The notes under the pieces were generated by a model, which was not told where the DNA came from, did not search any database, and saw nothing but the letters and a program-made list of their open reading frames with translations. The translations under genes and the position numbers were made by a program. Positions 43,716 to 53,831 of a stretch of 64,000 nucleotides of DNA are shown here, one piece after another. Source of the DNA: an uncultured Bacteroidia bacterium (GTDB taxonomy: Bacteria > Bacteroidota > Bacteroidia > Bacteroidales > UBA932); the NCBI GenBank assembly GCA_902774045.1, contig CACYGW010000007.1, positions 37,920 to 101,919 of the forward strand. Direction: 5' to 3'. Numbering within the stretch: the first letter of the stretch is position 1; the number at the start of each line of letters is the position of its first letter.

Positions 43716-44132
43716 ATGAAAAAGGTAATTCTTGCGGCACTTTGCGTGGCCGGGTTTTCCCTGGTTGCCGCCGCTCAGAATAAGGAAGAAAAAATCCCTA
43801 CGGCAGAAGAATCCGCCACTACCGAGGCCGAGCGCCTGGAGAAAGTTTTGAAGCTCGAGGATTGGCAGGTGTTTTATGTGGATTCTACCCTGAGGCACGA
43901 CTTTGTAGAGATGGAGGCCGAGCTTAAGGCTATGCAGGAGGCCCGCGTGAGCAACGTGGATCTTTATTATGATGTTCAGGACCGATGGTTCCAGCAAATT
44001 GAGGACACGTTCAGGCGCTATCTTGACGATGACCAGTGGAAGAAGTTCGTAAAGAATATGTCCAGGGGGCAGAAAGATAGCTGGAAGCGCCGCGAGAAGA
44101 AAAGAAAGAAAGAAGAGCAAAACAAAAATTAG
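43716..44132 (+). CDS. small secreted hypothetical protein, 138 aa
   Basis: Signal peptide MKKVILAALCVAGFSLVAAAQ, then a mostly helical, highly charged mature part (LEDWQVFYVDSTLRHDF, YLDDDQWKKFVKNM) and a strongly basic Lys/Arg/Glu tail. I do not recognise a named family. The ATG at 43716 is chosen because the upstream TTG codon gives a weaker signal peptide. Only 3 bp separate it from pheS, so the two are co-transcribed. Confidence 0.8.
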   Translation: MKKVILAALCVAGFSLVAAAQNKEEKIPTAEESATTEAERLEKVLKLEDWQVFYVDSTLRHDFVEMEAELKAMQEARVSNVDLYYDVQDRWFQQIEDTFRRYLDDDQWKKFVKNMSRGQKDSWKRREKKRKKEEQNKN

Positions 44133-44135
44133 GAT

Positions 44136-45173
44136 ATGAAGGAAAGCATAGAGAAAATAACCGCCGAAATCAAGTCTTTGCAGTGCAAGACCGATAAGGA
44201 AGTGGAAGAGGCCAGGGTCCGTCTCCTTGGCAAGAAGGGCGAGATTACCAAGTTGTTCGATGATTTCAGAACAATCGCCCCGGAGCTCAAGAGAGAATTT
44301 GGCCAAAAGCTCAACGTGCTTAAGAATGAGGCCATGGCTAAGATAGCAGAGCTTAAGGAGGCTGTATCGGCATCATCGGCCGGGGCAGCCAGTACCGGCA
44401 ACGATGTCAGTATGCCCGGCGAACTGCATCAGCTTGGCTCCCGCCATCCTGTTTCCATTGCCCGCGAAGAGATTGTGGGAATCTTCCGTAAATTTGGTTA
44501 CGATGTGGCCGAGGGTCCGGAGATCGAGGACGATTACCACGTGTTCGAGGCGCTTAATTTCCCGCCCAATCATCCCGCCAGGGATATGCAGGACACTTTC
44601 TTTGTTTCCAACGGCCATCTTAATCCACTTCTTCTGCGTACTCATACTTCCAGTGTTCAGGTGCGTACGATGGAGAAGGTTCAGCCGCCCATCAGGGTTG
44701 TCTGCCCGGGACGCGTGTTCCGTAACGAGGCTATCTCTGCCCGCGCTCACTGCATCTTCCACCAGGTTGAGGGGCTTTATATCGACGAGAACGTTACTTT
44801 TGCAGACCTCAAGCAGGCAATTCTGCTTTTTGCCCGCGAGATGTTCGGGGCCGATACCCAGATTCGTATGAGGCCTTCTTACTTCCCCTTCACAGAGCCA
44901 TCGGCAGAGGTTGACGTTAGCTGTAATATCTGCCACGGCAAGGGTTGCAACATTTGCAAGGGTACGGGCTGGCTGGAGATTCTGGGCTGCGGTATGGTAG
45001 ATCCCAACGTGCTGGAGGCTTCCGGCATTGACTCCAAGAAGTACAGCGGCTTTGCCTTTGGTATGGGCGTAGAGCGTATTGCTATGCTTAAATGGCAGGT
45101 CAATGATTTAAGGCATTATTTCGAGAATGATATGCGCTTCCTTGGGGAATTTTCCACATATCCAGGAGTTTAA
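44136..45173 (+). CDS. pheS: phenylalanyl-tRNA synthetase alpha subunit
   Basis: Catalytic subunit of the alpha2-beta2 enzyme that charges tRNA-Phe. It is 345 residues. The N-terminal coiled coil covers about 1-85. Class II motifs are HPVSIAREEIVGIF, the motif 2 region VVCPGRVFRNEAISARAHCIFHQ cut here to its core RVFRNEAISARAH, and motif 3 FAFGMGVERIAML. A cysteine-rich insert CNICHGKGCNICKGTG precedes motif 3. The beta subunit gene is not in the window. Confidence 0.97.
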   Translation: MKESIEKITAEIKSLQCKTDKEVEEARVRLLGKKGEITKLFDDFRTIAPELKREFGQKLNVLKNEAMAKIAELKEAVSASSAGAASTGNDVSMPGELHQLGSRHPVSIAREEIVGIFRKFGYDVAEGPEIEDDYHVFEALNFPPNHPARDMQDTFFVSNGHLNPLLLRTHTSSVQVRTMEKVQPPIRVVCPGRVFRNEAISARAHCIFHQVEGLYIDENVTFADLKQAILLFAREMFGADTQIRMRPSYFPFTEPSAEVDVSCNICHGKGCNICKGTGWLEILGCGMVDPNVLEASGIDSKKYSGFAFGMGVERIAMLKWQVNDLRHYFENDMRFLGEFSTYPGV

Positions 45174-45215
45174 TCAAAAAGTACGAAAAAAATTTGCAGA
45201 TTTTAAAATTTGCCT

Positions 45216-45223
45216 TATCTTTG
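45216..45223 (+). promoter_or_regulatory. consensus promoter of tRNA-Gly
   Basis: TATCTTTG, with TTTG at 45193-45196 exactly 19 bp upstream. Transcript start is expected near 45228, leaving about 50 nt of leader before the mature tRNA. Confidence 0.8.
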
Positions 45224-45276
45224 CAGTCCCGTTTCACCAAATGCGGGATGTCGCGCTCCAAGCGCATTTACATATT

Positions 45277-45349
<73 letters not shown>

Positions 45350-45356
45350 CTTCAAA

Positions 45357-45383
45357 ACACCAGCCGTAAGGTTGGTGTTTTTT
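45357..45383 (+). terminator. terminator of tRNA-Gly
   Basis: Stem ACACCAGCC/GGTTGGTGT (45357-45365 and 45370-45378) with a GTAA loop, then a run of T. Confidence 0.9.
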
Positions 45384-45409
45384 GTAAGGGGCCGCCAATA
45401 AAAATGACA

Positions 45410-45435
45410 CTGACGTCCCATTTTTGGGACGTCAG
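45410..45435 (-). terminator. perfect 11-bp hairpin, probable hppA terminator
   Basis: CTGACGTCCCA/TGGGACGTCAG with a T4 loop. It starts about 40 bp past the hppA stop on the minus strand. Downstream in that direction a TTTTT follows after 5 nt, so termination is plausible but not textbook; the strict palindrome could also be a protein site. Confidence 0.55.
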
Positions 45436-45476
45436 CAGCATTTATATACGTAGCGTTTAAGTCTGTGCGTAGCTAA

Positions 45477-47666
45477 TTAGCCGTGAAGCAGGACGGTAAG
45501 GCCGGCCATAACGATGGAAACCATCGACATAAGCTTGATAAGGATATTGAGCGAAGGGCCGCTGGTGTCCTTGAACGGATCGCCCACAGTATCGCCCACA
45601 ACCGTGGCCTTGTGGCATTCGGAATTCTTTCCGCCAAAATTACCCTCCTCTACATACTTCTTTGCATTGTCCCAGGCACCGCCGGAATTGGCAAGGAAGA
45701 TAGCCAGCACGAATCCTGCACCAAGACCGCCGGCAAGAAGGCCTATAACTCCTGCAGGGCCAAGAATGATACCCACAAGCACGGGAGCGACTATAGCAAG
45801 AACGGAAGGCACTATCATCTCGTGCTGAGCGGCACGCGTAGAAATCTTAACGCAGGAAGTATAGTCCGGTCTCTGCTTGCCCTCGAGGATACCCTTAATC
45901 TCGCGGAACTGACGCCTTACCTCCAGCACCATCTTCTGGGCTGCGCGGCCAACGGCATTCATTGTCATACCGCAGAAAAGGAAGGCCAGCATGGCGCCGA
46001 TGAAAATACCTACCAGAACCACAGGATTCATAAGAGAGATATTAAAGTGCTCTACGATATCCGTAATGGAAGCCTTTGCAAGGCCGGCAAACTGCTCTGC
46101 CAATTCTCCGCCCTTCTGGGCCAGATGGCCGAATCCAATCTTAATCTCCTCTATATAAGAAGCCAGCAAGGCAAGGGCGGTAAGAGCGGCCGAGCCAATG
46201 GCGAAGCCTTTTCCGGTAGCTGCAGTTGTATTGCCAAGAGCATCCAGAACATCGGTCTTCTCGCGAACAGAAGGATCCAGCTCGCTCATCTGGGCATTAC
46301 CACCGGCATTATCGGCAATAGGACCATAGGCATCGGTAGCCAACGTAATACCAAGGGTGGAAAGCATACCCACGGCGGCAATGGAAATACCGTACAGACC
46401 ATACCTAAGGGTCTCGGGGCTGAATTCAAACCCGGTGGCAAAACCATAAGAAAGAAGGATGGCAACGGCGATGGTTATAACCGGAATGGCCGTTGATATC
46501 ATACCAAGGCCAACTCCGCCGATGATGACAGTAGCGGGGCCCGTCTTGGAGCTCTCTGCCAGCTTGCGCGTAGGCTTATAGGAATGAGAGGTGAAATATT
46601 CTGTTGCTTTGCCAATGATTACTCCGGCCAGAAGTCCGGACACAACGGAAAGCGACATCTGCCACCAGTTCTGGAAGCCCACCAGATAGAAAATACCAAA
46701 GGTGGCAACGGCAATGAGGACTGCGCTGAGGTTGGTTCCTATGCTAAGGGACTTAAGGAGTTTCTGGAGCGATGCGCCCTCGTCGGTACGCACGGCGAAT
46801 ATACCTATAATGGAGAACAGCACGCCAAGGGCCGCAATCATCATCGGGGCCAGAATGGCCTTCATCTGCATAGCCTCGTTGCCAAAGAAAGCAGAAGCGC
46901 CAAGAGCCATTGTAGCAAGTATCGACCCGCAATAAGACTCGTAGAGGTCGGCACCCATACCGGCGACATCGCCAACATTATCACCAACGTTATCGGCAAT
47001 GGTGGCAGGGTTGCGAGGGTCGTCCTCCGGGATGTCCTGTTCTACCTTGCCTACGATGTCTGCTCCAACGTCGGCAGCCTTGGTATAGATACCGCCGCCA
47101 ACACGGGCGAACAGGGCCTGAGTGGAAGCTCCCATACCAAAGGTAAGCATCGTGGTGGTGATAACCACCAGCTTCTGGCTGACATCGGCATCCTTTACAA
47201 AGGCGTCCAGAACCACCCACCAGATAGAAATATCCAGGAGGCCAAGGCCTACAACCGTAAGGCCCATTACCGCTCCGCTGCGGAACGCAATCTTTAGGCC
47301 GCTGTTAAGCGAACGGCTGGTGGCATTTGCTGTTCTGGCCGATGCGTACGTGGCGGTCTTCATTCCTATAAAGCCTGCAAGGCCGGAGAAGAAGCCGCCG
47401 GTAAGGAAGGCAAAAGGAACCCAGGTGTTCTGAATTCCAAAACCATAGGCCAGTACGGCAAAGAAAACAGCCAGGACAATGAATACGATTACAACAACCT
47501 TGTACTGCTGTTTTAAGTATGCCATGGCACCCTCACGCACATACTGTGCGATTTCCTTCATAGTTACCGTACCCTCGCTTTCCTTCATCATCTGCCTGAA
47601 GAATATCCAGGCAAACGCGAGTGCCAGCACAGAGGCCACGGGAACAAAATAAAACAAACTGTCCAT
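45477..47666 (-). CDS. hppA: membrane-bound ion-pumping pyrophosphatase
   Basis: Inner-membrane enzyme that couples pyrophosphate hydrolysis to H+ or Na+ export. It is 729 residues with about 16 membrane helices. The substrate-binding loop [20 protein letters not shown] and the motif [20 protein letters not shown] are intact. At the potassium-determining site the sequence reads [14 protein letters not shown]. The Ala and Gly there are the residues of the K+-dependent subfamily (K+-independent enzymes have Lys and Thr). Whether it pumps Na+, H+ or both cannot be settled by eye. Transcribed alone. Confidence 0.96.
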   Translation of the reverse strand: MDSLFYFVPVASVLALAFAWIFFRQMMKESEGTVTMKEIAQYVREGAMAYLKQQYKVVVIVFIVLAVFFAVLAYGFGIQNTWVPFAFLTGGFFSGLAGFIGMKTATYASARTANATSRSLNSGLKIAFRSGAVMGLTVVGLGLLDISIWWVVLDAFVKDADVSQKLVVITTTMLTFGMGASTQALFARVGGGIYTKAADVGADIVGKVEQDIPEDDPRNPATIADNVGDNVGDVAGMGADLYESYCGSILATMALGASAFFGNEAMQMKAILAPMMIAALGVLFSIIGIFAVRTDEGASLQKLLKSLSIGTNLSAVLIAVATFGIFYLVGFQNWWQMSLSVVSGLLAGVIIGKATEYFTSHSYKPTRKLAESSKTGPATVIIGGVGLGMISTAIPVITIAVAILLSYGFATGFEFSPETLRYGLYGISIAAVGMLSTLGITLATDAYGPIADNAGGNAQMSELDPSVREKTDVLDALGNTTAATGKGFAIGSAALTALALLASYIEEIKIGFGHLAQKGGELAEQFAGLAKASITDIVEHFNISLMNPVVLVGIFIGAMLAFLFCGMTMNAVGRAAQKMVLEVRRQFREIKGILEGKQRPDYTSCVKISTRAAQHEMIVPSVLAIVAPVLVGIILGPAGVIGLLAGGLGAGFVLAIFLANSGGAWDNAKKYVEEGNFGGKNSECHKATVVGDTVGDPFKDTSGPSLNILIKLMSMVSIVMAGLTVLLHG

Positions 47667-47784
47667 ATTATTATATTTTTAAACTTCTAGCGCTATTGGT
47701 TTGGTTTTACGACCTACGAATATACTGATTTTTTTTATTTCCTTGGACAAATTGTAAAGAATTACTAACTTGCATACTTGAAAA

Positions 47785-48819
47785 ATGAATATTTCTATGA
47801 AACGAATCACAATCCGCGACGTGGCAAGAGAAGCCAACGTATCTGTAACCCTGGTGTCTTTTGTAATGAATGCCAAACGAGACAGTGACGGCAACCTTAT
47901 CTGCCCGGTAAATGCGGACACCGCCAAAAGAGTGCTGGAAGTAGCCTCAAGGCTTGGATACAAGAGAAATTTTGCCGCAGCCTCTCTGCGAAGCGGCCGT
48001 TCAAACACTATTGCCGTTATTCCTAACGACATCTCCAATAAATTCTTTGCAGGAATATCACGTTGTATAGAAGACAAGGCCAAGTCCCTTGGCTACAACG
48101 TGCTTTTTGCAAGCTCAGACGAAGACCCCTCCCGCCTGGAAGCTGCTCTGGATGCTGTAACCTCTCATAATGTTGATGGTATCATTGTAGCTCCCTGCGC
48201 CGGCGGCGACGAGGTTATAACCCGCCTCCTGGACTACAAGATTCCCGTAGTGCTCCTGGACAGGGACATAGACACCCTTAACGGCGTAGGTAAAGTGCTT
48301 CTGGACGACTGGGAGGCCGGATATCTGGCAACCAGCGAACTCCTGGAGAAAGGCTACAAGAAAGTAGAGATGATCTCCTACTCGCTTGGTATTTCCAGTT
48401 TCTCCGAGCGCGAATCCGGATACATAGGCGCTATGACAGACCGTTCCCTCAAGGGCAAGGCAAAGATTCATCACACCTCTTACGCAAAAGCTGTAACGGA
48501 AGTGGAAAAAATAATACTAGGCTGTCTGGACAGAGGCGTAGAAGCCCTGTTCCTCCCCACCTATTCCCTGTCTGCCCAGGTACTCACGGTGCTAAAGAAA
48601 CACAAACTCAGCACACCTAAGGATCTGGCCCTCGTATGCTTTGACGAGAGCGACGTCTACAGCCTGTACGACACCACTATCACCCATATAGTACAGCCGC
48701 TCAAGGTGCTGGGAGAGACATCGGTAGAAATGCTGGTGTCTATGATAGAAGGCAAGGCCCCCGAGAAGATACTGCTCTCTCCCGAGCTTATACGCGGAGG
48801 TAGTTCGGAATCTAAATAA
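47785..48819 (+). CDS. LacI-family transcriptional regulator
   Basis: Regulator of 344 residues with an N-terminal helix-turn-helix (ITIRDVAREANVSVTLVSF, about 8-26), a hinge helix and a periplasmic-binding-protein-like ligand domain (about 65-340, IAVIPNDISNKFFAGI). It lies 12 bp before the NagB-like/PIG-L gene, so it probably senses an amino-sugar phosphate and controls its own operon (inference). ATG 47797 is an alternative start. The upstream spacer has only weak promoter-like boxes, and I could not find a clear palindromic operator. Confidence 0.92.
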   Translation: MNISMKRITIRDVAREANVSVTLVSFVMNAKRDSDGNLICPVNADTAKRVLEVASRLGYKRNFAAASLRSGRSNTIAVIPNDISNKFFAGISRCIEDKAKSLGYNVLFASSDEDPSRLEAALDAVTSHNVDGIIVAPCAGGDEVITRLLDYKIPVVLLDRDIDTLNGVGKVLLDDWEAGYLATSELLEKGYKKVEMISYSLGISSFSERESGYIGAMTDRSLKGKAKIHHTSYAKAVTEVEKIILGCLDRGVEALFLPTYSLSAQVLTVLKKHKLSTPKDLALVCFDESDVYSLYDTTITHIVQPLKVLGETSVEMLVSMIEGKAPEKILLSPELIRGGSSESK

Positions 48820-48831
48820 AACAACAATACT

Positions 48832-50769
48832 ATGAAACACTTTACACTGCCCAAAGACGGAGGTCTTATTGAGAAAGGACTTCCTAAAGGAGTTCTTCAC
48901 AGTAAGGAAAGCATTGTCACAGAGATTTTTCCGGATTCCACCCAAGCCAGTCTGGTAATAGCCGAGCACCTTATAGAAGTAATCAACAACTTCAAGGCCG
49001 CCAACCCCGGAAAGAATTTCAGGCTTGGTCTTACCACCGGCGCATCTCCTGTTTCATTATACCGATGGTTATGGCGATTCTGCACTGAAGGCCGCTTCTC
49101 ATTTGAAAATGTAGAAGTTTACTCCATTGACGAGTACTATCCCGTTGTGGCAGACCCTCACACAAGCGGCAGAAACCGCAATCTCTTTACCGAACTTCTG
49201 GACAAAGTAGAGATTGACCGGAACAATATCCACATTCCTTATGCCGATATTCCCCAGGAGAAGATATCTGAGTTCTGCGCTGAGTACGAAAAGAAAGTGC
49301 GGGACCTTGACTTCCTCATTATGGGAGTCGGCGAGCTTGGCCAGGTGGGCTTCAACGAGACCCCTGCGCAGGGAACCAGCAAAACACGCTGCGTAAGACT
49401 ATCTTACAAGAGCCGCAAGAGACAGGCCCGCAACTTCGCCGGCGATATGTCCGTAACCCCCGAGCACTGCATCACCATAGGCATCAACACTATGATGAGC
49501 GCAAAAGAAATAGTGCTTATGTCCTGGGGCGAAGCCAAGGCCGATGCTGTCAAGGCAGTGTCCGAGGGCCCGGAGAACCCCTCCTGCCCCGCATCCCTGC
49601 TGCAAAAGCACCCCAATATCACATTGTACGTGGACGAGACGGCAGCATCGCTGCTCTCCCGCGTAACCTGCCCTTGGGTAGTGGGCCCTTGCGAGTGGAC
49701 TCCTAAATTCATCCGCAAGGCAGTTGTATGGCTTGCCCAGGAGGTTAAAAAGCCTATCCTCAAGCTCACTCTTAACGACTACCTGGAGAATTACCTTGGA
49801 GAACTCATAGAGAGACACGGGCCGTTTGACAAGATTAACATCAATGTCTTCAACGACCTTCAGCACACCATTACCGGCTGGCCGGGAGGAAAGCCTAATG
49901 CAGACGACTCTACCCGCCCCGTCAAGAGTAATCCCTTCCCCAAGAAGGTGCTTATCTTCTCTCCTCACCCGGACGACGACGTTATCTCTATGGGCGGAAC
50001 CTTCATCCGCCTGGCAGAGCAGGGACACGACGTACACGTAGCCTACGAGACCTCCGGTAATGTTGCCGTTCACGACGACGTAGTACTCCAGATGATGGAT
50101 GCCGCCTATCAGCTTGGCATGGCAGACAAATTTGCAGAGGTACAGGCCCTTGTAGACAGCAAGGTCGTTGGGCAGCCGGAGCCGCGCCAGCTCCTTGACA
50201 TAAAGGGGGCTATCCGCAGAAGCGAGGCCCGCGGCGCCGTTCGCTCATTCGGCCTTAACGACAACACCAACGCACACTTCCTTAACCTGCCCTTCTACGA
50301 GAGCGGCGGCATTAAGAAGAACCCCAGGACTCAGGCCGATGTTGACATTATCAAGGCCCTTATTATGCAGATTAAGCCGGACCAGATTTATATGGCCGGA
50401 GACCTTGCAGACCCTCACGGGACCCACAGGGTTTGTACAGAGGCCGCTCTTGAGGCCGTAGAGCAATTGAAGGACGAAGGCCAGAAGTGGCTGGACAACA
50501 CCAACATCTGGCTCTATAGAGGCGCCTGGATGGAGTGGGAGCTTGGCCGCGTAGATATGGCAGTTCCCTTGAGCCCGGACGAGCTTATAAAGAAGCGCCA
50601 CGCCATCTTCCGCCACCTCTCACAGAAAGACATCGTTCCCTTCCCGGGCGACGACCCCAGAGAGTTCTGGCAGAGGGCAGAAGAGCGTACCCAGAATACC
50701 GCAAGGCTCTACGACGAGCTTGGAATGGCCGAGTATCAGGCCATAGAGGTGTTTGTTAAACTATGCTAA
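48832..50769 (+). CDS. NagB-like domain fused to PIG-L (LmbE) deacetylase
   Basis: Two-domain protein of 645 residues. Residues about 35-300 resemble glucosamine-6-phosphate deaminase (LTTGASPVSLYRWL, YSIDEYYPV). Residues about 370-645 are a PIG-L/LmbE zinc deacetylase with the metal motif SPHPDDD (about 377-383) and HGTHR. In the NagB-like half the catalytic loop reads GVGELGQVGFNE, where true deaminases have G-x-G-x-DGHIAFNE. The Asp and His acid/base pair is therefore replaced by Leu and Gln, while the later Glu stays. The deacetylase may act on GlcNAc-6-phosphate and hand its product to the intact NagB encoded next (inference). No signal peptide. Confidence 0.9.
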   Translation: MKHFTLPKDGGLIEKGLPKGVLHSKESIVTEIFPDSTQASLVIAEHLIEVINNFKAANPGKNFRLGLTTGASPVSLYRWLWRFCTEGRFSFENVEVYSIDEYYPVVADPHTSGRNRNLFTELLDKVEIDRNNIHIPYADIPQEKISEFCAEYEKKVRDLDFLIMGVGELGQVGFNETPAQGTSKTRCVRLSYKSRKRQARNFAGDMSVTPEHCITIGINTMMSAKEIVLMSWGEAKADAVKAVSEGPENPSCPASLLQKHPNITLYVDETAASLLSRVTCPWVVGPCEWTPKFIRKAVVWLAQEVKKPILKLTLNDYLENYLGELIERHGPFDKININVFNDLQHTITGWPGGKPNADDSTRPVKSNPFPKKVLIFSPHPDDDVISMGGTFIRLAEQGHDVHVAYETSGNVAVHDDVVLQMMDAAYQLGMADKFAEVQALVDSKVVGQPEPRQLLDIKGAIRRSEARGAVRSFGLNDNTNAHFLNLPFYESGGIKKNPRTQADVDIIKALIMQIKPDQIYMAGDLADPHGTHRVCTEAALEAVEQLKDEGQKWLDNTNIWLYRGAWMEWELGRVDMAVPLSPDELIKKRHAIFRHLSQKDIVPFPGDDPREFWQRAEERTQNTARLYDELGMAEYQAIEVFVKLC

Positions 50770-50779
50770 AACAATTATT

Positions 50780-51574
50780 ATGAATGTTATAATAAGAAAT
50801 AACTCAGCCGAAGGCTCCCTGTGGGCAGCCCATTATATCGCAGAAAAGATAAATGCAAAGGCAAAAGTTACGGACAAACCCTTTGTAATAGGGCTTTGCA
50901 CCGGTTCCACCCCCATACAGACCTATGCAGAACTTATCCGCATGGTAAAAGACGGGGAAGTATCGTTCAAGAACGTTATTTCCTTTAATATGGACGAGTA
51001 TGTAGGCCTTCCGGAGAGCCACCCGGAGAGCTATCACTCCTTTATGCACAAGTATCTCTTCGACCACATAGACGAGCCCGCAGAGAATATCCACATTCTT
51101 AACGGAAACGCAAAGGACACCGTTGCAGAATGCAAGGCTTATGAAGACGCTATTATTTCCGCCGGCGGTTTTGATTTATTCCTTGGCGGCGTTGGCGAAG
51201 ACGGACACATAGCCTTTAACGAGCCCTTCTCTTCCCTGGCCTCACGCACCCGCGTAGTTACCCTTACCCAGGACACCCGCGAGGTTAACGCCCGTTTCTT
51301 TGACGGCGACTTTAATAAAGTACCCCGCCAGGCCCTTACAGTAGGCGTTGCCACCGTTCTTTCTTCCAAGGAAGTGGTTATTCTGGCCTTTGGTAGCAAG
51401 AAAGCCCGCGCACTTAAGGACGCCATAGAGGGCCCTATGTCCCACTACTGCACACTCAGCGGTCTGCAGGGCCATCCTGCCGGCACAATTGTCTGCGACG
51501 AGCTTTCCGTTGGCGAGCTTAAAGTAAACTCTTACCGCTACTTCAAGGCTGTAGAAGCAGCAGAGAACGCTTAG
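50780..51574 (+). CDS. nagB: glucosamine-6-phosphate deaminase
   Basis: Converts glucosamine-6-phosphate to fructose-6-phosphate and ammonia. It is 264 residues. The motifs are intact: GLCTGSTPIQTY, NMDEYVGL, and GVGEDGHIAFNEP (about 136-148), which holds the catalytic Asp, His and Glu. I chose ATG 50780, which gives MNVIIRNNSAEGS; an in-frame start at 50753 would overlap the preceding gene. Together with the LacI regulator and the fusion enzyme it forms an amino-sugar operon that feeds glycolysis. Confidence 0.96.
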   Translation: MNVIIRNNSAEGSLWAAHYIAEKINAKAKVTDKPFVIGLCTGSTPIQTYAELIRMVKDGEVSFKNVISFNMDEYVGLPESHPESYHSFMHKYLFDHIDEPAENIHILNGNAKDTVAECKAYEDAIISAGGFDLFLGGVGEDGHIAFNEPFSSLASRTRVVTLTQDTREVNARFFDGDFNKVPRQALTVGVATVLSSKEVVILAFGSKKARALKDAIEGPMSHYCTLSGLQGHPAGTIVCDELSVGELKVNSYRYFKAVEAAENA

Positions 51575-51599
51575 TTTTTCCCCTTAGGGGATATAAATA

Positions 51600-51639
51600 A
51601 ATTGTGGTGCCTTTACAGACACCACAATTTATTTTTTTA
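51600..51639. terminator. terminator between nagB and rplQ
   Basis: Stem ATTGTGGTG/CACCACAAT (51601-51609 and 51620-51628), 10-nt loop, then a long T-rich run on the plus strand. It also follows rplQ on the minus strand and may end the ribosomal cluster. Confidence 0.85.
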
Positions 51640-51655
51640 GTCCTTGGCTTAGGAA

Positions 51656-52168
51656 CTACTCTGCTGCAGGTGCTTCTGCCTCTGCTGCCGGAGCCTCGGG
51701 AGCCTCTGCTACGGGAGCCTCAACTGCGGGAGCAGCCTCGGCCTTCTTTGCACGACCACGACGGGTTGTCTTCTTGGCCTCTTTCTTAGGTCCGGAAGCG
51801 AGTGCAGCCTCGTTGAAGTCTACAAACTCTATGAGAGCCATCTCGGAACCATCGCCCTGACGGAAACCGGTATGAAGAACTCTGAGATATCCGCCGGGAC
51901 GGTCTGCAATCTTGGGAGCGATGTTACGGAAAAGCTCGGTAACAGCATATTTGTCCTTAAGATAGCTAAAAACAACCCTGCGGGAATGAGTTGTATCTTC
52001 CTTAGATTTGGTAACGAGGGGTTCAAGATACATCTTCAAAGCCTTTGCCTTTGCAACTGTGGTGTTGATTCTCTTGTGAAGAATAAGAGAAGAAGCCATG
52101 TTAGCAAGCAATGCCTTGCGGTGACCGCTCTGACGTCCAAGGTGATTGAATGATTTATTGTGCCTCAT
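51656..52168 (-). CDS. rplQ: ribosomal protein L17
   Basis: 50S subunit protein of 170 residues. The conserved core ([20 protein letters not shown]) covers about 1-125. It is followed by a 45-residue tail made mostly of Lys/Arg and then Ala/Glu/Pro, absent from E. coli L17 (127 residues) and typical of Bacteroidota. Last gene of the cluster, 2 bp after rpoA. Confidence 0.97.
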   Translation of the reverse strand: MRHNKSFNHLGRQSGHRKALLANMASSLILHKRINTTVAKAKALKMYLEPLVTKSKEDTTHSRRVVFSYLKDKYAVTELFRNIAPKIADRPGGYLRVLHTGFRQGDGSEMALIEFVDFNEAALASGPKKEAKKTTRRGRAKKAEAAPAVEAPVAEAPEAPAAEAEAPAAE

Positions 52169-52170
52169 AA

Positions 52171-53178
52171 CTAAATGTTCTTTTTCTTGGGTTCAATGTT
52201 ATACTTTCTCACGTCCATACCGAATGAGAGTTTCATCTTCTCTACTATCACATCGATTTCGTTAAGAGACTTGCGTCCAAAGTTGCGGAACTTCATAAGC
52301 TCTGCCCTTGAATAAGACACGAGGTCTGCAAAGGTATCGATGTCAGCAGCCTTCAGGCAGTTGTATGCCCTTACGGACAGACCCATATCTGAAAGCTTGG
52401 TGAGAAGGAGATGCCTTGTGCGAAGTGACTCCTCGTCAAGCTCCTTGCTGTCAGACTCTACAGTACTCTCAAGAGTAATCTTGTTGTCATCTGTGAAGAA
52501 CTTGAAGTGGAAGATCAGGATATTCGCAGCATCCTGAAGGGCTGCCTCGGGAGAAATGGAACCATCGGTCACAATCTCAAGATTCAGCTTCTCATAGTCG
52601 GTTTTCTGCTCTACGCGCCAGTTGTCAACAGTCCAGTTAACCTTGCGGATAGGAGTGTAGATAGCATCAACAGCTATTGTTCCAATAGGAGCATTAGGGT
52701 CTCTCTCCTCATCGGCAGCCACGAATCCGCGGCCCTTGGTGATGGTGAGGCTGATTTCTATCTTGACAGAAGGCTCAAGTGAGCAGATGTGGAGTTCGGG
52801 ATTCAACACCTTGAAAGAAGACAATCCCTTGGAGATATCCTCTGCGGTAAACTCTTGTTTGCCGCTTATGGTGATGTTTGCAACCTCAGAGTCAACGCTG
52901 TCAACCATTCTCTTGAATCTCACTTGCTTGAGGTTAAGGATGATGTCCTGCATACCCTCAATTACGCCGGGGATAGTCTGGAATTCCTGATCTATGCCGG
53001 AAATCTTAATTGAGCTGATAGCAAAACCTTCCAGTGATGACAGGAGGATACGACGGAGGGCGTTACCGATGGTCTGTCCGTAACCAGGCTCAAGAGGCCT
53101 GAATTCGAAGCGACCTACAGTCTCGGTACCTTCGAGCATTATCACCTTATCGGGTTTTTGAAATGCTAAGATTGCCAT
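52171..53178 (-). CDS. rpoA: RNA polymerase alpha subunit
   Basis: 335 residues. The N-terminal dimerisation domain contains [21 protein letters not shown] cut here to its core [14 protein letters not shown]. The C-terminal domain that binds UP elements and activators reads LGLSVRAY-like [16 protein letters not shown] and FGRKSLNEI. Transcribed with rpsD, rpsK and rpsM as in other bacteria. Confidence 0.98.
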   Translation of the reverse strand: MAILAFQKPDKVIMLEGTETVGRFEFRPLEPGYGQTIGNALRRILLSSLEGFAISSIKISGIDQEFQTIPGVIEGMQDIILNLKQVRFKRMVDSVDSEVANITISGKQEFTAEDISKGLSSFKVLNPELHICSLEPSVKIEISLTITKGRGFVAADEERDPNAPIGTIAVDAIYTPIRKVNWTVDNWRVEQKTDYEKLNLEIVTDGSISPEAALQDAANILIFHFKFFTDDNKITLESTVESDSKELDEESLRTRHLLLTKLSDMGLSVRAYNCLKAADIDTFADLVSYSRAELMKFRNFGRKSLNEIDVIVEKMKLSFGMDVRKYNIEPKKKNI

Positions 53179-53205
53179 ATTAATTCTTTGTTAAGGTGTT
53201 AAATT

Positions 53206-53811
53206 TTACTTGGAGTAGAGGTCAACGATGAGCTGCTCGTTAATATTCTCAGGAATTTCCTCGCGGGTAGGAACATTAAGGTACTTACCGGTAAGGGCCT
53301 TAGCATCGAATTCAAGCCAGGAATACTTGGTTGCGGAAGCAACGCTGTTCTGGATAACTTCGAGGCTCTTGGATCTCTCTCTTACGGCTACAACGTCTCC
53401 GGCCTTAACCTGTGCGGAAGGAATGTTGCAAATGCCTCCGTTAAGGGTAATGTGGCGGTGGAGTACGAGCTGACGGGCAGCAGCCCTGGTGGGAGCTATG
53501 CCAAGACGGTAAACGATATTGTCAAGACGGGACTCAAGCAGGAAGAGGAGGTTCTCACCTTTCTGTCCGGCCATACGTGAAGCCTTGTTATATGTGTTAC
53601 GGAACTGACGCTCGAGAACGCCGTACATATATTTAACTTTCTGTTTCTCCTTCAGCTGGCTGCCGTAATCGGTAGCTTTGCGGGCACGCTTGCGGGCTGC
53701 GCCGTGCTGTCCCGGAGGGAAGTTTCTCTTCTCGTAGTATTTGTCTGCGCCGAAGATAGGCTCGCCGAACTTGCGGGCGATTTTAGTACTGGGACCAGTA
53801 TATCTTGCCAT
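53206..53811 (-). CDS. rpsD: ribosomal protein S4
   Basis: 30S assembly protein of 201 residues, with the S4 RNA-binding fold ([20 protein letters not shown]) and the start [16 protein letters not shown]. No zinc cysteines at the N-terminus. In E. coli S4 represses the alpha operon; the same is possible here but not visible. Confidence 0.98.
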   Translation of the reverse strand: MARYTGPSTKIARKFGEPIFGADKYYEKRNFPPGQHGAARKRARKATDYGSQLKEKQKVKYMYGVLERQFRNTYNKASRMAGQKGENLLFLLESRLDNIVYRLGIAPTRAAARQLVLHRHITLNGGICNIPSAQVKAGDVVAVRERSKSLEVIQNSVASATKYSWLEFDAKALTGKYLNVPTREEIPENINEQLIVDLYSK

Positions 53812-53831
53812 AATTACTTACGCTTTAAAAA

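Noticed and set aside
43653..44306. Upstream extension of the C69 dipeptidase frame by 218 codons
   Set aside because: It is antisense to the secreted-protein and pheS genes and would bury the signal peptide; the promoter lies at 43691-43698.
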